From positions 1-64,000 of the forward strand of contig CAJNOQ010000152.1 of the NCBI GenBank assembly GCA_905250885.1: DNA of 64,000 nt. The letters run 5' to 3'. The stretch's first letter is position 1, and every line of letters starts with the position of its first letter. Both the position numbers and the translations under genes were made by a program. Source of the stretch: Didymodactylos carnosus (taxonomy: Eukaryota; Rotifera; Eurotatoria; Philodinida; Philodinidae). Below are positions 35,464 through 46,309 of the stretch, piece by piece. Below the pieces are notes generated by a model. That model made no database searches, was not told the origin of the DNA, and saw only the letters and a list, made by a program, of their open reading frames with translations.

Positions 35464-36409
35464 AAGGCGACTATGATGTTTTGACCACAAAACGGGATAT
35501 ATGTAGGTTTGTAGAGGAAGATTTCCGCTATCTAGTGGTGTATATATTATCAAATTCTGTTGCGTACCGTGAGAGAAAATTAAAGGTAATCTCTCTCTTT
35601 TTACACTTTTTTAGAAATATTTTTAATTTTTGAGTTAAATATTGTACATTATAGAGTAAAGTGTCCTCTACAAAACAAGACCACTTCCAGCTCTCTAAGA
35701 CCTTTCGTTGAGGAGATATACAAATTTTTTAAAGTTTGTTACTTTACGCTGAAAAAAACCTACTTTTTTACTTGCGAAACGCTTTTCTCTTTCATTCAGT
35801 ACTTGATAAACTTTTGAAACAGTCAGGCTTATAAAGTAAAGGTTTCTCTACAAAATGAGATGTCTTCCAGCTCTCCATTATGTTTTTTGATAGAGTTATG
35901 ATCATTTTGGACGGTATCTCACAAATGTGACTTTTTCAAAGACTTCCAACAAAATGATCATAACTCTATCAGAAAACATGGTAAAAAGTTAGGATACATC
36001 TAATTTTGTGGAGAAATCTTTACTCTACCAGACTGACTGTTTCAAAAGTTTAACAAGTACTGAACGAAAGAGGAAAGAGTTTCGAAAGTAAGAAACTAGG
36101 GTTTTTTCAGAATAAAGTAATAAACTTTAAAAAATTTATATCTCCTCAACGAAAGGTCTTAGAGAGCTGGAAGTGGTCTTGTTTTGTAGAGGACACTTTA
36201 CTCTATAATGTACAATATTTAACTCAAAAATTAAAAATATTTCTAAAAAAGTGTAAAAAGAGAGAGATTACCTTTAATTTTCTCTCACGGTACGCAACAG
36301 AATTTGATAATATACATATACCACTAGATAGAGGAAGTCTTCCTGTACAAATCTATATATATATCCCATTTTGGGGTCAAAAATTACCATGAAAGTCATA
36401 GTCGCCTTT
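35464..36409. repeat. 946-bp fold-back with about 450-bp arms
   Basis: 35464-35908 is repeated inverted at 35951-36409 with high identity: AGGCGACTATGA at the left end pairs with TCATAGTCGCCT at the right, CCAGCTCTCTAAGACCTTTC with its complement, and TAGAGTTATGATCATTTT flanks the axis. Only about 40 bp lie at the centre. No protein motif. Transcribed, it would form a very long double-stranded hairpin. Confidence 0.9.
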
Positions 36410-36462
36410 ACAATGCATGAGAGGTGGAAAGTAAGTTTCGGAACCCAAGTGTTTCTTTCCTT

Positions 36463-36661
36463 GTGTAATATAAATATCATATTCAGAATCAAAACTGAAC
36501 CGAATGATGTGTATTTCTGTCCTATCAGACTACTTTTACTTTTTTCGAATTCTCATGTTGAAAAGTTATCGAGATTTTCACCCAAAACTGAAGATCAACT
36601 AAAAATTTGGAAATACACATCGGCTCAGTTTTTGATTCTGAATATGATATTTATATTACAT
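36463..36661. repeat. Small inverted-repeat element
   Basis: TGTAATATAAATATCATATT-CAGAATCAAAACTGA at 36463-36498 is repeated inverted at about 36626-36661 (TTTTTGATTCTGAATATGAT...), and TGTGTATTTC pairs with GAAATACACA. About 200 bp in total, no ORF of interest, directly beside the larger fold-back. Confidence 0.75.
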
Positions 36662-37580
36662 AGAATTTGAGTTCTGTTAGAGAAAATCGTGAATTACGTC
36701 AGAATTGCGACTTTTTCGCAGTTCGAGCTTTTTGGATTTTTCGACACGAAAAACCAGTTTTGAAAAGTTAAAAAACACATTTTTGTAATCAGCTCGATGC
36801 GGGTTGTTGAATAATGTATAAAATGTTGCAAAAAAGTTTTTATATTAGAAATTAGAAAAATGATTTTTGCTACCTTCGCCTCTTGTTTCCCAATTTTCGC
36901 CATGTCGTGATAGGTTTTTTTCAAAATTTCTATTTGGATCTTCTAGCTCTTGAAATTCTCTACAAAATGCAGCATACTAGATTTTCCGCCAATGCTTTGT
37001 ATTCACAAAAAACGGCTAACACTTGAAAAAATTGTTCGTTTTCACGAATCAGTTATTTCTTCTATCTATACTCAACTTTTTAGAAAATCAAAGCTACTTA
37101 TTTTATGCAGTTTTGAACGCTCTCTTGAATGATACATTATTCGAAACGGACAGATTAAATTTGATAAAGTTATGGGCAAAACATTGCAGATGGCGCTTTT
37201 TTCCGATTTTCCGAACACCCTCACTTTCAAATGCCTATAACTCCATGAAAATAAGTCCTAGAACCGAGAAATTTTTTACATAACCCAGAATTCAATATCC
37301 TCTTTATTATATTTATTAACGATTTAAATTCCATTTCGTCTCCTTTACTTTAGTCTTTTCGCCGATGTCTTGTTTGTTGTGATCGCGTTTCTTCGTCCTG
37401 ATACGACAACGACTATAGAATCCAAAGTGTAATTAGAATTAGATAAAATTTCTATGTGTATTATTAACAGTATGCTACCAAACGTGGATAGGTGTTCATA
37501 CACCTACTTTTCTCTAAAAATCACGATCTTCGCAATCTTTATCGCTTCACTTATTCGGTGAAACTGTTAAAATAAATTTC
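36662..37580. other. Repeat-like spacer
   Basis: Sequence such as GATAAAGTTATGGGCAAAAC and CTATAACTCCATGAAAATAA recalls the motif-bearing arms of neighbouring fold-backs, but no second arm was found. Short ORFs carry no motif. Confidence 0.4.
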
Positions 37581-37614
37581 AACCCTAATAGTATTTTCGA
37601 TAGTAGTTTTAGTG

Positions 37615-37860
37615 GGAGTTGGCGAGTCTGCTGAATAACGAGTTTTTTTGACTAAAACTTTTTTTCTGATTAACTGAGTTACTCAGAAAAAAAAGTTAGT
37701 CACCTAGTTACTCATGTGCATACGAGTGAGTTTCTCAGCAAATAAATGAGTTACTCAGAAGCTAGAGAAAATCACTTACTTAAGTGCATAAAAGGCAGTG
37801 TCTCAACTTAAATTTCTTAAAAATTTTTTTGAGTAACTGTATCCAAACGAGGGGGTGGTT
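37615..37860. repeat. GAGTTACTCAG word-repeat region
   Basis: GAGTTACTCAG, GTTACTCA and their near complements recur at least five times between about 37640 and 37765. The word is nearly self-complementary. Likely a small element of the same type as the other word-repeat elements; ends not clear. Confidence 0.5.
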
Positions 37861-39606
37861 TGCCACCCTAATCGATAACGCTGAACCCTAAAGTATTAAG
37901 TCTTCGTTTCTCTGGTGACATGAAATGATCAATCCATTTTAATGACGCTGCTCTTTCGTGTAGCACGAGTAATTACAAAAACATTCACTTATTTTGACAG
38001 TGATCGCGATCACTGTAGAACGTTGTAGATTCTGTAGCTTCCATCGCAAAACTCTCTCGTTTAAACCCTTCATCATTCATTACTTCATCAGTAACGGTTT
38101 ACAGTACATGCACAGCATCTAGTATGACTGTAGAAGTATCTTTTACATCATATGTCGTTGTTCGCTCTTCCTTCTGAAAAATTTTTAAAGACTACAACGA
38201 GTTGCCATAACATCTAACTTCATATACGAACATAAAATCATTCAGAAGTTGTTTGTCAATATTCTTGAACAGCACATAGAGCTAGTCTAAATTGTTTTCA
38301 CCGTTCGAATAATCACATCTCTGCTTCTGCTCTTCCTCTTGCTATTTATTTGTTATTTTTGTTTATTTTGACGTTTGTTGATTCTGCTACACTGTTACTT
38401 GCTCTTTGTCTTTCCTCCTTAATGTTGTTTATTTTATCCTTTTCCTTTTATTTATTTGCTTGTGGACAAACCGCAAGATCGTCTGGCCTTGTACTAGTAC
38501 TGCTATTTGTGTATTGTTCACGATCTTTGATCAACGAATATATATATATATATATATGTAAATTTATGAATGTTTCGGATTCTGGTACTGTGAGGATTGA
38601 CAAAATTCAGTTGTATGAAAAGTGTATTCAATCTCAAATGCTTGGGACTCAAATTCATTGGATATAATGCTAGTATATGATCAGAAAATATTAGAAGTCT
38701 CATTTAAAACAGTCAAATCTCTCGGACAAACTCAAGAAATCGATGATGGCGCTATTGAGCATCTGGAAATAGTAACATATGGTAGCACCATCAGCGACTT
38801 TGAGGGTCACTTTTACTTTTCAGTTTTTTTACTTGGTAAGTTTTTTTTTCGTGTAGTGAGAATATAGGAAATGATTCTATATAACATTTTTAACTCTTTA
38901 CTAAGGTTCACTATTCAGACTAGTAGAATAAAGTCTCTGTTTCTTGGAATATATAATTTAGACCTCATGGATAATTTCGGGCTGCTGCAACCTCAAAATT
39001 CGTCGATATGGGTACGTACCTACTCGTACCTATCAATAGCTACTACTACCTACCCATCCCAATATGTACAAAAGGACAAACAGAACAATAACCATAAAGA
39101 GGACAAGGAGTATAATTTTCTTTCTCACACGAAATGAAATATTGTTTGGTTACTCACTCTCATGCTACAACCAAGAAAAATTGAACGACTAAAATTGTCA
39201 TTAAATAACACTTGTTTTCAAATACTCCGCTATAGAATCTGCCTGTTTGCTCCGACAGTCGTCGGGGGAAAAATTTATTGATTCAGGGAAATTTTTTTTG
39301 AGAAATATTTTGTAAAAAGAAATTCTGTTCGTGAATTATGTCGGGGAATTTTTTGACAAACTTTTTCCGTGGGGGGAAGTTTTCCAATCTCATACTATGT
39401 TGTTTGTTACAGAGGTGCGCATAATCACCTCTGTAACAAACCTTCCCTCTGTCAGGCCAATAAAATAAGAGAAAAATTTGATTGAAAGTTATGACCTTTT
39501 TTCTCGTATAAAAAAATGTATTAAAAACATAAATACGCCAGATAAGAAAAATATGTACGAATCTAAATTGATGGAATAGAGATACCGTTTTCGTCATTCA
39601 AAAGAT
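37861..39606. other. Repeat-bearing spacer, no gene
   Basis: Holds a TA microsatellite (about 38539-38558), a short cluster of GGGTACGTACC/TACCCAT words at about 38993-39066 with inverted ends ATATGGGTA and TACCCATCCCAATAT, and the hairpin at 39403-39440. Other ORFs are without motifs. Confidence 0.45.
39403..39440. repeat. Perfect 15-bp hairpin
   Basis: TTTGTTACAGAGGTG (39403-39417) and CACCTCTGTAACAAA (39426-39440) are exact complements around an 8-base loop. It may be the junction of two inverted element ends or a mini-palindrome. No adjoining gene makes a terminator or regulatory role likely. Confidence 0.7.
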
Positions 39607-40046
39607 GAGATCCAAGAAAGCGCATTTCAAGAATCTTTTCTTAAGTAAGCTTCGAGAAACTCTGAAAAATCAGTTTGAATGTTCGAAAAATGAAATGAGA
39701 ACATTTTAGTGACGTGAACAGTGGATTACGTGGAAGGTCTGATCTCGTAACTCTGGTCAAACGTAACCTTAAAAATGCGAGTCATATGTCTAATCGACCA
39801 CCCTGTATTTCATGATAATACTTTTCCAAAAACTTAAACACCAGTTTTGCTAAAATAAGCAATTTTTGGCCATTTTTACGTAACATTGAAAAGTCATCAC
39901 TTAGTCAATCAGACCTTCCACGTAATCCACGGTTCACGCCACGAAAATGTTCTCGTTTCATTTTTCGAAGATTTAAACTGATTTTTAAGAGAATCTCTCA
40001 AAGCGTGCTTATGAAAACATTCTTCAAATGCGCTTTCTTGGATCTC
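39607..40046. repeat. Fold-back MITE with GAGATCCAAGAAAGCGCATT ends
   Basis: Arms 39607-39743 and 39908-40046 are inverted copies (GAGATCCAAGAAAGCGCATT with its complement; GGATTACGTGGAAGGTCTGA with TCAGACCTTCCACGTAATCC). The left arm is slightly more decayed. The centre is unique and non-coding. Confidence 0.85.
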
Positions 40047-40290
40047 CACTTTCGAATAGCAAAGATCGCTTTTCGCTGTCGAGCTATTTAAAAAACATGT
40101 GCATCTACTCAACTGCGGAACAGGTGATTGTTTGTTATTTTATCGTTAAATATGTTCCCATAGCAAACTTAGAATATATAGTGGGTGCATAATTAATCAT
40201 AGAAAATTATCAATTGAATATTTAATGTTTACTCTATATGATCATAAATCTAAACTAAGTCCAATCTAAATTTCTTGATTTAGATTTAAG

Positions 40291-41846
40291 ATGTCTTCGC
40301 CTCTCAGTAAAAAGAAGCCTGTGCCTTCACCTGATATGTCCAGTAAAGTGGACATACCAATTATACTCATTACTGGATTTGGATCATTTCGAAATGTTTT
40401 AGTCAATCCATCTTGGGAAGTTGGTAAGCCGTTGTTGTTTTCGAAAAAATACGTTGTCTATAAGAGAAAAAAATGATAAATGTCTTTATTTGGTTCTAGC
40501 TAAAGCGTTGAAATGGTACGTGGAATGGGATAGGTAAGTGGTACTTTTTTGACTATATTTTAGTCTATATTCTATATATATAGATGCGCGCCGCCTCCGC
40601 TGCAGTCGGAAAAAAACTGTTCTGACTTCCGCCGCCATGTCGTTAAACTTTTGTCGCCGCCGAGGGCGGAGAAAATTTTGACTATTTTTGTTAGCACGTT
40701 CTTACTTTAGGCATCTAGCGTGCAGCGCATTTTCTATCTTTTCGTATACGGCAACGTACAGATACAGTTGGGGCGCGAAGAACGTGCCAGAAATGAAAGA
40801 GAACGTTGTTTTACTTAAATTATGAGATTCGCCGCCGATAACTAATATTTACACGCCGCCGCCGAAGGTACAGGAAATTTTTATAGCCTCGCGCCGCCGC
40901 CCATGGTAAAAGTTTCATTCGCCGCTGCCGAAAATTTTTTATCGGTGCACATGTCTGTCTATATATAACATTTTTTAAAAAATTTCTAGGCCTGTTCACA
41001 TTATTCTACATCAAATGCCGGTTGAATATAATAGCGTCAATACAAAAATTCCAGAATATTGGCTGAAGTATAATCCAACAGTATGACGATTTTAAAAAAT
41101 ATATTATAGATTTTAATATATTATTTTATTTTAAGCTTGTTATTCATTTGGGTGTCTCACCTGGTGCTAAGGAAATACGGTTAGAAAAGTATGCTCATAA
41201 TACCAATTATGCAGCACTTGATAATTTGAATACAATTCCGGAAAATAAATGTTGCATATGTGATGCTCCTGAAGAAATTTGCTCACAATTACCGTTAGAA
41301 AATGTTTGTGCATTTGTCAAAAGAAAATCTAGTTTACCAATAGCCGTATCGGATGATGCTGGAAGGTAAGATATTAACTTAATGTCGATATTCTATGTAT
41401 GTGTGTTAAAGATTGGTATAGAGATAATATTCCCTATTTACAGTCGAAATAAGGATTCGAATATAAAATTAGCTTTGTTCTAGTAGTAATAAATAGATCA
41501 TTAAACTTTATTTCGATAGATCAAATAGATCTCATTTGAGGGAACATTTCACTCTTACTTACTAAATGATTAATTTTTGTCCGTTCTTTATCATAGATAT
41601 TTATGTGAATTCATTTATTATCAGTCATTATATATTGATTCGAAACGTTGTGTATTTATTCATGTACCATGTTTGGACGAAAATAAGTTTACCACCGAAC
41701 ATTTAGCGGAGACTATCCAACAAGTTGTTTACGAATTACTTCGACATGTTGAACCTCTACCGGTCCTAAATAGCAATGGACAATATGGTAAACAACATAA
41801 TACAACGAAAATAATAAATACAAAGCCTGTAACACTCAAATCTTAA
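40291..41846 (+). CDS. PGPEP1: Pyroglutamyl-peptidase I
   Basis: Cytosolic cysteine peptidase (family C15) that removes N-terminal pyroglutamate from peptides. Exons 40291-40423, 40500-40533, 40990-41080, 41136-41365, 41597-41846; phases agree, 245 residues against about 209 in human. ILITGFGSFRNVLVNPSWEV matches the family N-terminal motif, and MPVEYNSV and LVIHLGVS follow. Catalytic triad visible: Glu103 (RLEKYAHN), Cys166 (DDAGRYLCEF) and His185 (CVFIHVP). The Arg codon before YLC is split by intron 4. Extra length comes from an N-terminal 20-residue Lys/Pro/Ser-rich leader and a Gln/Asn/Thr-rich tail. Intron 2 hosts the GC-rich element at 40581-40961. It looks functional. Confidence 0.95.
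40581..40961. repeat. GCC-repeat element in PGPEP1 intron 2
   Basis: Clusters of GCCGCC/GCGCCGCC words (40587-40603, 40630-40670, 40829-40870, 40889-40932) in an intron whose surroundings are highly AT-rich. The right end TGCACATGTCTGTCTA matches the right end of the element at 53709-54016 in 15 of 16 bases; the left end is TAGATGCGC. No ORF. Probably a non-autonomous element whose core is simple sequence. Confidence 0.65.
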
Positions 41847-42839
41847 ACCAATATCCAACCAAATACGAATTTTAGAATCACTTGACAGATGATTTTGCAT
41901 TCCTCTTCGAAACATTTTATAAAAATAATGTTTCGTTTCTAATCTAAATATGTGTACATATTTGATATGAAAAAGTTTTCTTTTATCCATTTCTAGAATT
42001 CTCCTTTTATTTCATATATTGTTTTCGACTTCTTTTTAATTTCTATTGTGTTTTTTTTAACTTAAATTAATTGATATGCTAACTTCATTCGACTAAAAAA
42101 AAAAGTACACTTCAATATTTTTTGTTTTTTTATAAGTATTCTGAGAAAGTTTAGCTTAACAGATAATCTCATGGCATTCATAATAGTTTTAAATCTAATC
42201 CGAGTTCAGTGGGAAAATTTTTTATTCTATTTCGTTCATCAATAGCACCCAAATCCACGAACAACATACCATTTTTTTTATAAGAGAGACAAAATTCAAA
42301 TCATTGCTCAGTAAACAGACCGTTCTTCAACTAGCTTCAAAGAAACTGTTTTTGTGAGAAAATAGATCGACTGCCTTTAATAAACCAACAATCGATGACA
42401 AGATACAAGTTAAAACGAATTGATATTGAATTATTCTATCATTACCTGACCATTCGAAATGTGTAACCTTGATTTGTTTTGATATATGAGATAAGTTAGA
42501 ATTCATAGTCGATAGGATGAAAGTTTAGAAACGAATGTATGACATTCTATACCAACATTCATCTCCATCTTGTGTATGAGTTATGAATTTAATAAATATT
42601 TCACTCTTTCTTTTGATAATTTTTGAATTACTAAATTTCATTACATTTCTGACCGAAATTTGCGTATATAAATTTCATATGATGTAATAAATATATCTAC
42701 CGTTCGTCTTTATTTTTTCAAGGTCATTTATTTCATTTTGGGTACATCGTTCGTCGAGCCTTTTGTTTGTGAACAAACAGAAACACATGCACTGGACAAA
42801 CAAATGTTATGACGGAATATAACCGCTTTACAGACGAAG

Positions 42840-42875
42840 AAAAAAAAAAATTTTTTTTTTTTTTTTTTTTTTTTT
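42840..42875. repeat. A-tract followed by T-tract
   Basis: About 10 A directly followed by about 22 T, surrounded by non-repetitive sequence. Could be two tail-to-tail poly(A) ends or slippage. Confidence 0.9.
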
Positions 42876-43251
42876 AACACTCAAAGCTCTGTATAATCCA
42901 AATAAAAGCTATATGTTCATCTTGACAACGAAACGATCGTACTACTTTCATTTGAATTTCTCTTTTTCTGTACATCTAGCAAAATCTGCATACGACGCAT
43001 GCTGTTTCTTTAATACACATTGATTTTCATATAAAAACAGAATAGAATAGAATAATAAACTAGAGAATATAAAAAGATGAGTCATGATAAGAAAAAAAAA
43101 TCAAGAATTATTATTTTCTCTTCTCTCTCTGTTTCTCAATATTGTACCATCAACTATTCTCTGTCGACACTCACAATCCCCCTCCTCACGTTCTATACAA
43201 ATCGTGGTTTTTAATACACAACGGCGGACGACGGCAGAAATGATTTTATTT

Positions 43252-43254
<3 letters not shown>

Positions 43255-43288
<34 letters not shown>
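43255..43288. repeat. (CT)n microsatellite
   Basis: At least 15 near-perfect CT units. Pure simple repeat. Confidence 0.95.
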
Positions 43289-45870
43289 GGGCAACATGAG
43301 ATGATGATCCCCATCACTCAATGTCACCATGTATTCACGAATACAAACGACTCTAGACGGAAAACAACAAACAAGAACTGGGATTGATTAGTGAGAATCG
43401 ACTCTGGCTTATGATCTTGGTTTATCTATCGTGTTAAATGAAAATTCAACGAGGTATGGAGCGATGAATGTCTATTAATAATTAAAAGTCCAACATTATC
43501 AATCGTTTAGTTTCTATTTTCTTGTCAAAAACGAAATAACCTCAGGTTTTCAATAGTATTGAACAATTCTTCTACTGTATTAATCCATACTACTAATTAT
43601 TATGTTTCGTTTCTAACTTTTTTACGTTTAAATGAACTTTTTCGCTAAATGATCGTTTGTTATATTTCTGTTTCCTCAATTAAGCATCTGTTGTTGACAG
43701 TAACCATAAAATTCAAATGAAAAACACCGTTTTATAATCAACGGTAAATGCATAAATGAATCTAAATTACTATGTATCTTAAACGTTTGCCAATAGTTTG
43801 CATAACTCCAAAATATCTTTGATAACAAAATGTTTGAAAAAATATTTAATCTTTTTCTCTAGATACTAGGTGCAAAGGTTATTTCAAATGGTAAGATTTG
43901 TGACAATTTATTTTTGTTCACATCCATTTCATTTTTAACGTCATTTTATTATGGTTTTTTTATGAGAAAAATAAAAAAAGAAGAACAATCTAATGTCTAA
44001 TATAGAGTTAATTTTAGATTACACATTAACAAGTATCTAAGGAAATATTTTCTTGAACTTTTTTTTGTCGTAGTGCAAGTAAATATATAATTTTTCTAGT
44101 AGACGAGATAATAATGAATACGTGGTTTTTACCTAGAGGAAAAGGTTGTAATTTTATCTATGGTATAAATTATAGATCACCAGTAAACTTTTTTTTTTGT
44201 CCTATTTCTTTTTTCTTATTTCTTATAATAATATCGAACACGTGCATTCATTTTTTTTTTTTTTGTTTGTCATTTTCTCAAATGAGAGTATTGTGAGAAA
44301 ATCAGAACAAAAAAAAAAAAAACTTACCGTTGTTTGAAAAGTTATGTAGACTATAACAACACGTGCATTGTTGATGTTTCAGATTTATTTATTATGCTTT
44401 ACAACATATATGTAAAAGAAAAGAAAAAAAAATGATTGAGACAAAGACAGTAATACTAGTGGTATTATGTGAGTGATGCACGAACGTTGTGCTTACGATG
44501 AAACAATATAAAGAGAGAAAAAGAGAGAAAGTAAATTTTTTTGTTTGCCTTGTTCGCGCATAATATATACATAGTAGAATATAGAATAATAACAATATTT
44601 TGTGACTTAAGCTCATTTGCTGTCTTGTTGTATTTAGACTATAGATCTTACACATAACCTTCATCAATAAACGTTTTGTTATTCATTTTTAAGTAAGAAA
44701 TTCAATCATTTATCTATTGTTTTTGTTGATAAACAGTGATAAAAAAAAAAAATTTCTAAAATACACATAGATCTAAATTTTTGTTTGTAAAAAAAGAAAT
44801 ATTTCTTAAATTTCAATTTGAAAATAACTTAAATGTTCAGTTTTATTTTGATTCTAGACCTTATTTGAGTGAAAGAGAAACAAAGTAAAACTAAAATAGT
44901 AATAAATACTGAAAAGGAAGAAATTTGGGATCAATAATCTTTTATTTGATTTAAACTAACGATCAATAGTTGTCAAAAGAATTATTTCTTTTTACATTAT
45001 TTTCTCTTACCTTACGACCTCTTTGACCTTTGAATGTCTTTTCGTTCTTCATAATATGTCTTTTCTTTCTTACATCTGGAATTCATTTTTATGTTTTAGG
45101 ATTGACATTGAATCAATGATAATTAACGGCTACGAAAAATTATTTATTGCTTAGATTAATAGCTGATTAAAAGAACACGTAGAGGTATGGAGCAAATGAA
45201 AAATCTAAATTTGTTTGTATGTTACGAGTTCACTTTCGTTGATGGCTTTTATAGCTTTCATCTGATCGTCAATTTCGTTTCGACCATTTTATTTTTGTTT
45301 CTTTTTAGCTTTACATTTTAGCTCGTTTTTTTTGTATCTTATTTTTATGTAATTTGTTTATTTATAAAAAATCTAAAAATAAAACGCTTTCATCATATTT
45401 CGGATTGCGGATACGTTCTGCTCTCTGATATATGTCATCACAAAGCATAGATATTGTAGCCAAACAATTGAAGAAAAACAAACAGTCAATAAAAAAAAGG
45501 TTTGTTATGATTAATATTAAAATTGATGGCGAGCAAAACTAATAATTTTATCAAAGACGGTAAAATGAATACTTAGTCGTCTTGAAGTTTGAAAGTATTG
45601 TTAAATTCTTGCAAATTGTTTTCAATTTGCTTTCAACTCATAAAAATTGTTATGTTTTTGTAAACGTTAGTGAACAAGATTACATTTCACATTTTTAATA
45701 TGATTGCATCTTAAATTTAGATGGGAGTTTTTAAGAGAAATCTGAACAACTTCAGTTTTAGTGAGAATTTTATTCATGCCATATTAGAACACACTGACAG
45801 ACAGTATTTATTTTCTCTCAATATTACAGGAAACTTGTGCAGAAAGCGCAAATCGATTGTCGATAAACAT

Positions 45871-46309
45871 GAAGTAGCTAAGTATGCACCAGTTAAAAAC
45901 TGCTGTTTTGGCTTTCACGAAAATTGTTATAAATCGCCCATAAAGAATTACTCAGAGTCGGGGAACGTCTTTTTTTGTAGAGAAATGTTTCGACTATAAT
46001 CCCATATAAGTAGAAAAACGATACCAATATGAACATTCTAATGTACACTAAATTCGAAAAAAACTCTGTTCGAACATTTTTTTCTAACTTTAGTGCATAC
46101 TGAATAGTGAATAGTGTGCATAGTGAATACTTACACTTTCTTTAGAAATAATTTCAAGTATTTTTTCACAGCTGAGTTTTTTACAGCAATCATTTCTCTA
46201 CAAAATGACATGACCCGTGACTCTGAGTAATTCTTTATACACGATTTATAACAATTTTCGTGGAAGCCTAAACAACAGTTTTTAACTGATGCATGCCTAG
46301 AAGTAGATT
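45871..46309. repeat. Fold-back MITE, GAAGTAGCTAAGTATGCACC end
   Basis: Arms 45871-45990 and 46190-46309 are inverted copies (CAGTTAAAAACTG; AAGAATTACTCAGAGTC with its complement; TTGTAGAGAAATG with CATTTCTCTACAA). The 92-codon ORF at 45721-45999 runs across the left arm and has no motif; I do not count it as a gene. Confidence 0.85.

Larger units (their letters stand above)
41847..45870. other. Gene-poor AT-rich spacer
   Basis: No gene recognised. Holds an A10/T22 tract at 42840-42875, which can pair with itself, and a CT microsatellite at about 43255-43287. T-rich and A-rich low-complexity runs are frequent. Sequence at 43190-43300 is less AT-rich and could be a promoter-like or repeat patch. 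ORFs here have no motifs. Confidence 0.5.

Noticed and set aside
43084-43299. 71-codon ORF ending in Leu-Ser repeats
   Set aside because: Its C-terminal half is translated CT microsatellite.
45721-45999. 92-codon ORF as a small gene
   Set aside because: It crosses into the arm of a fold-back element, has no motif, and its Cys/His residues do not form a known finger.
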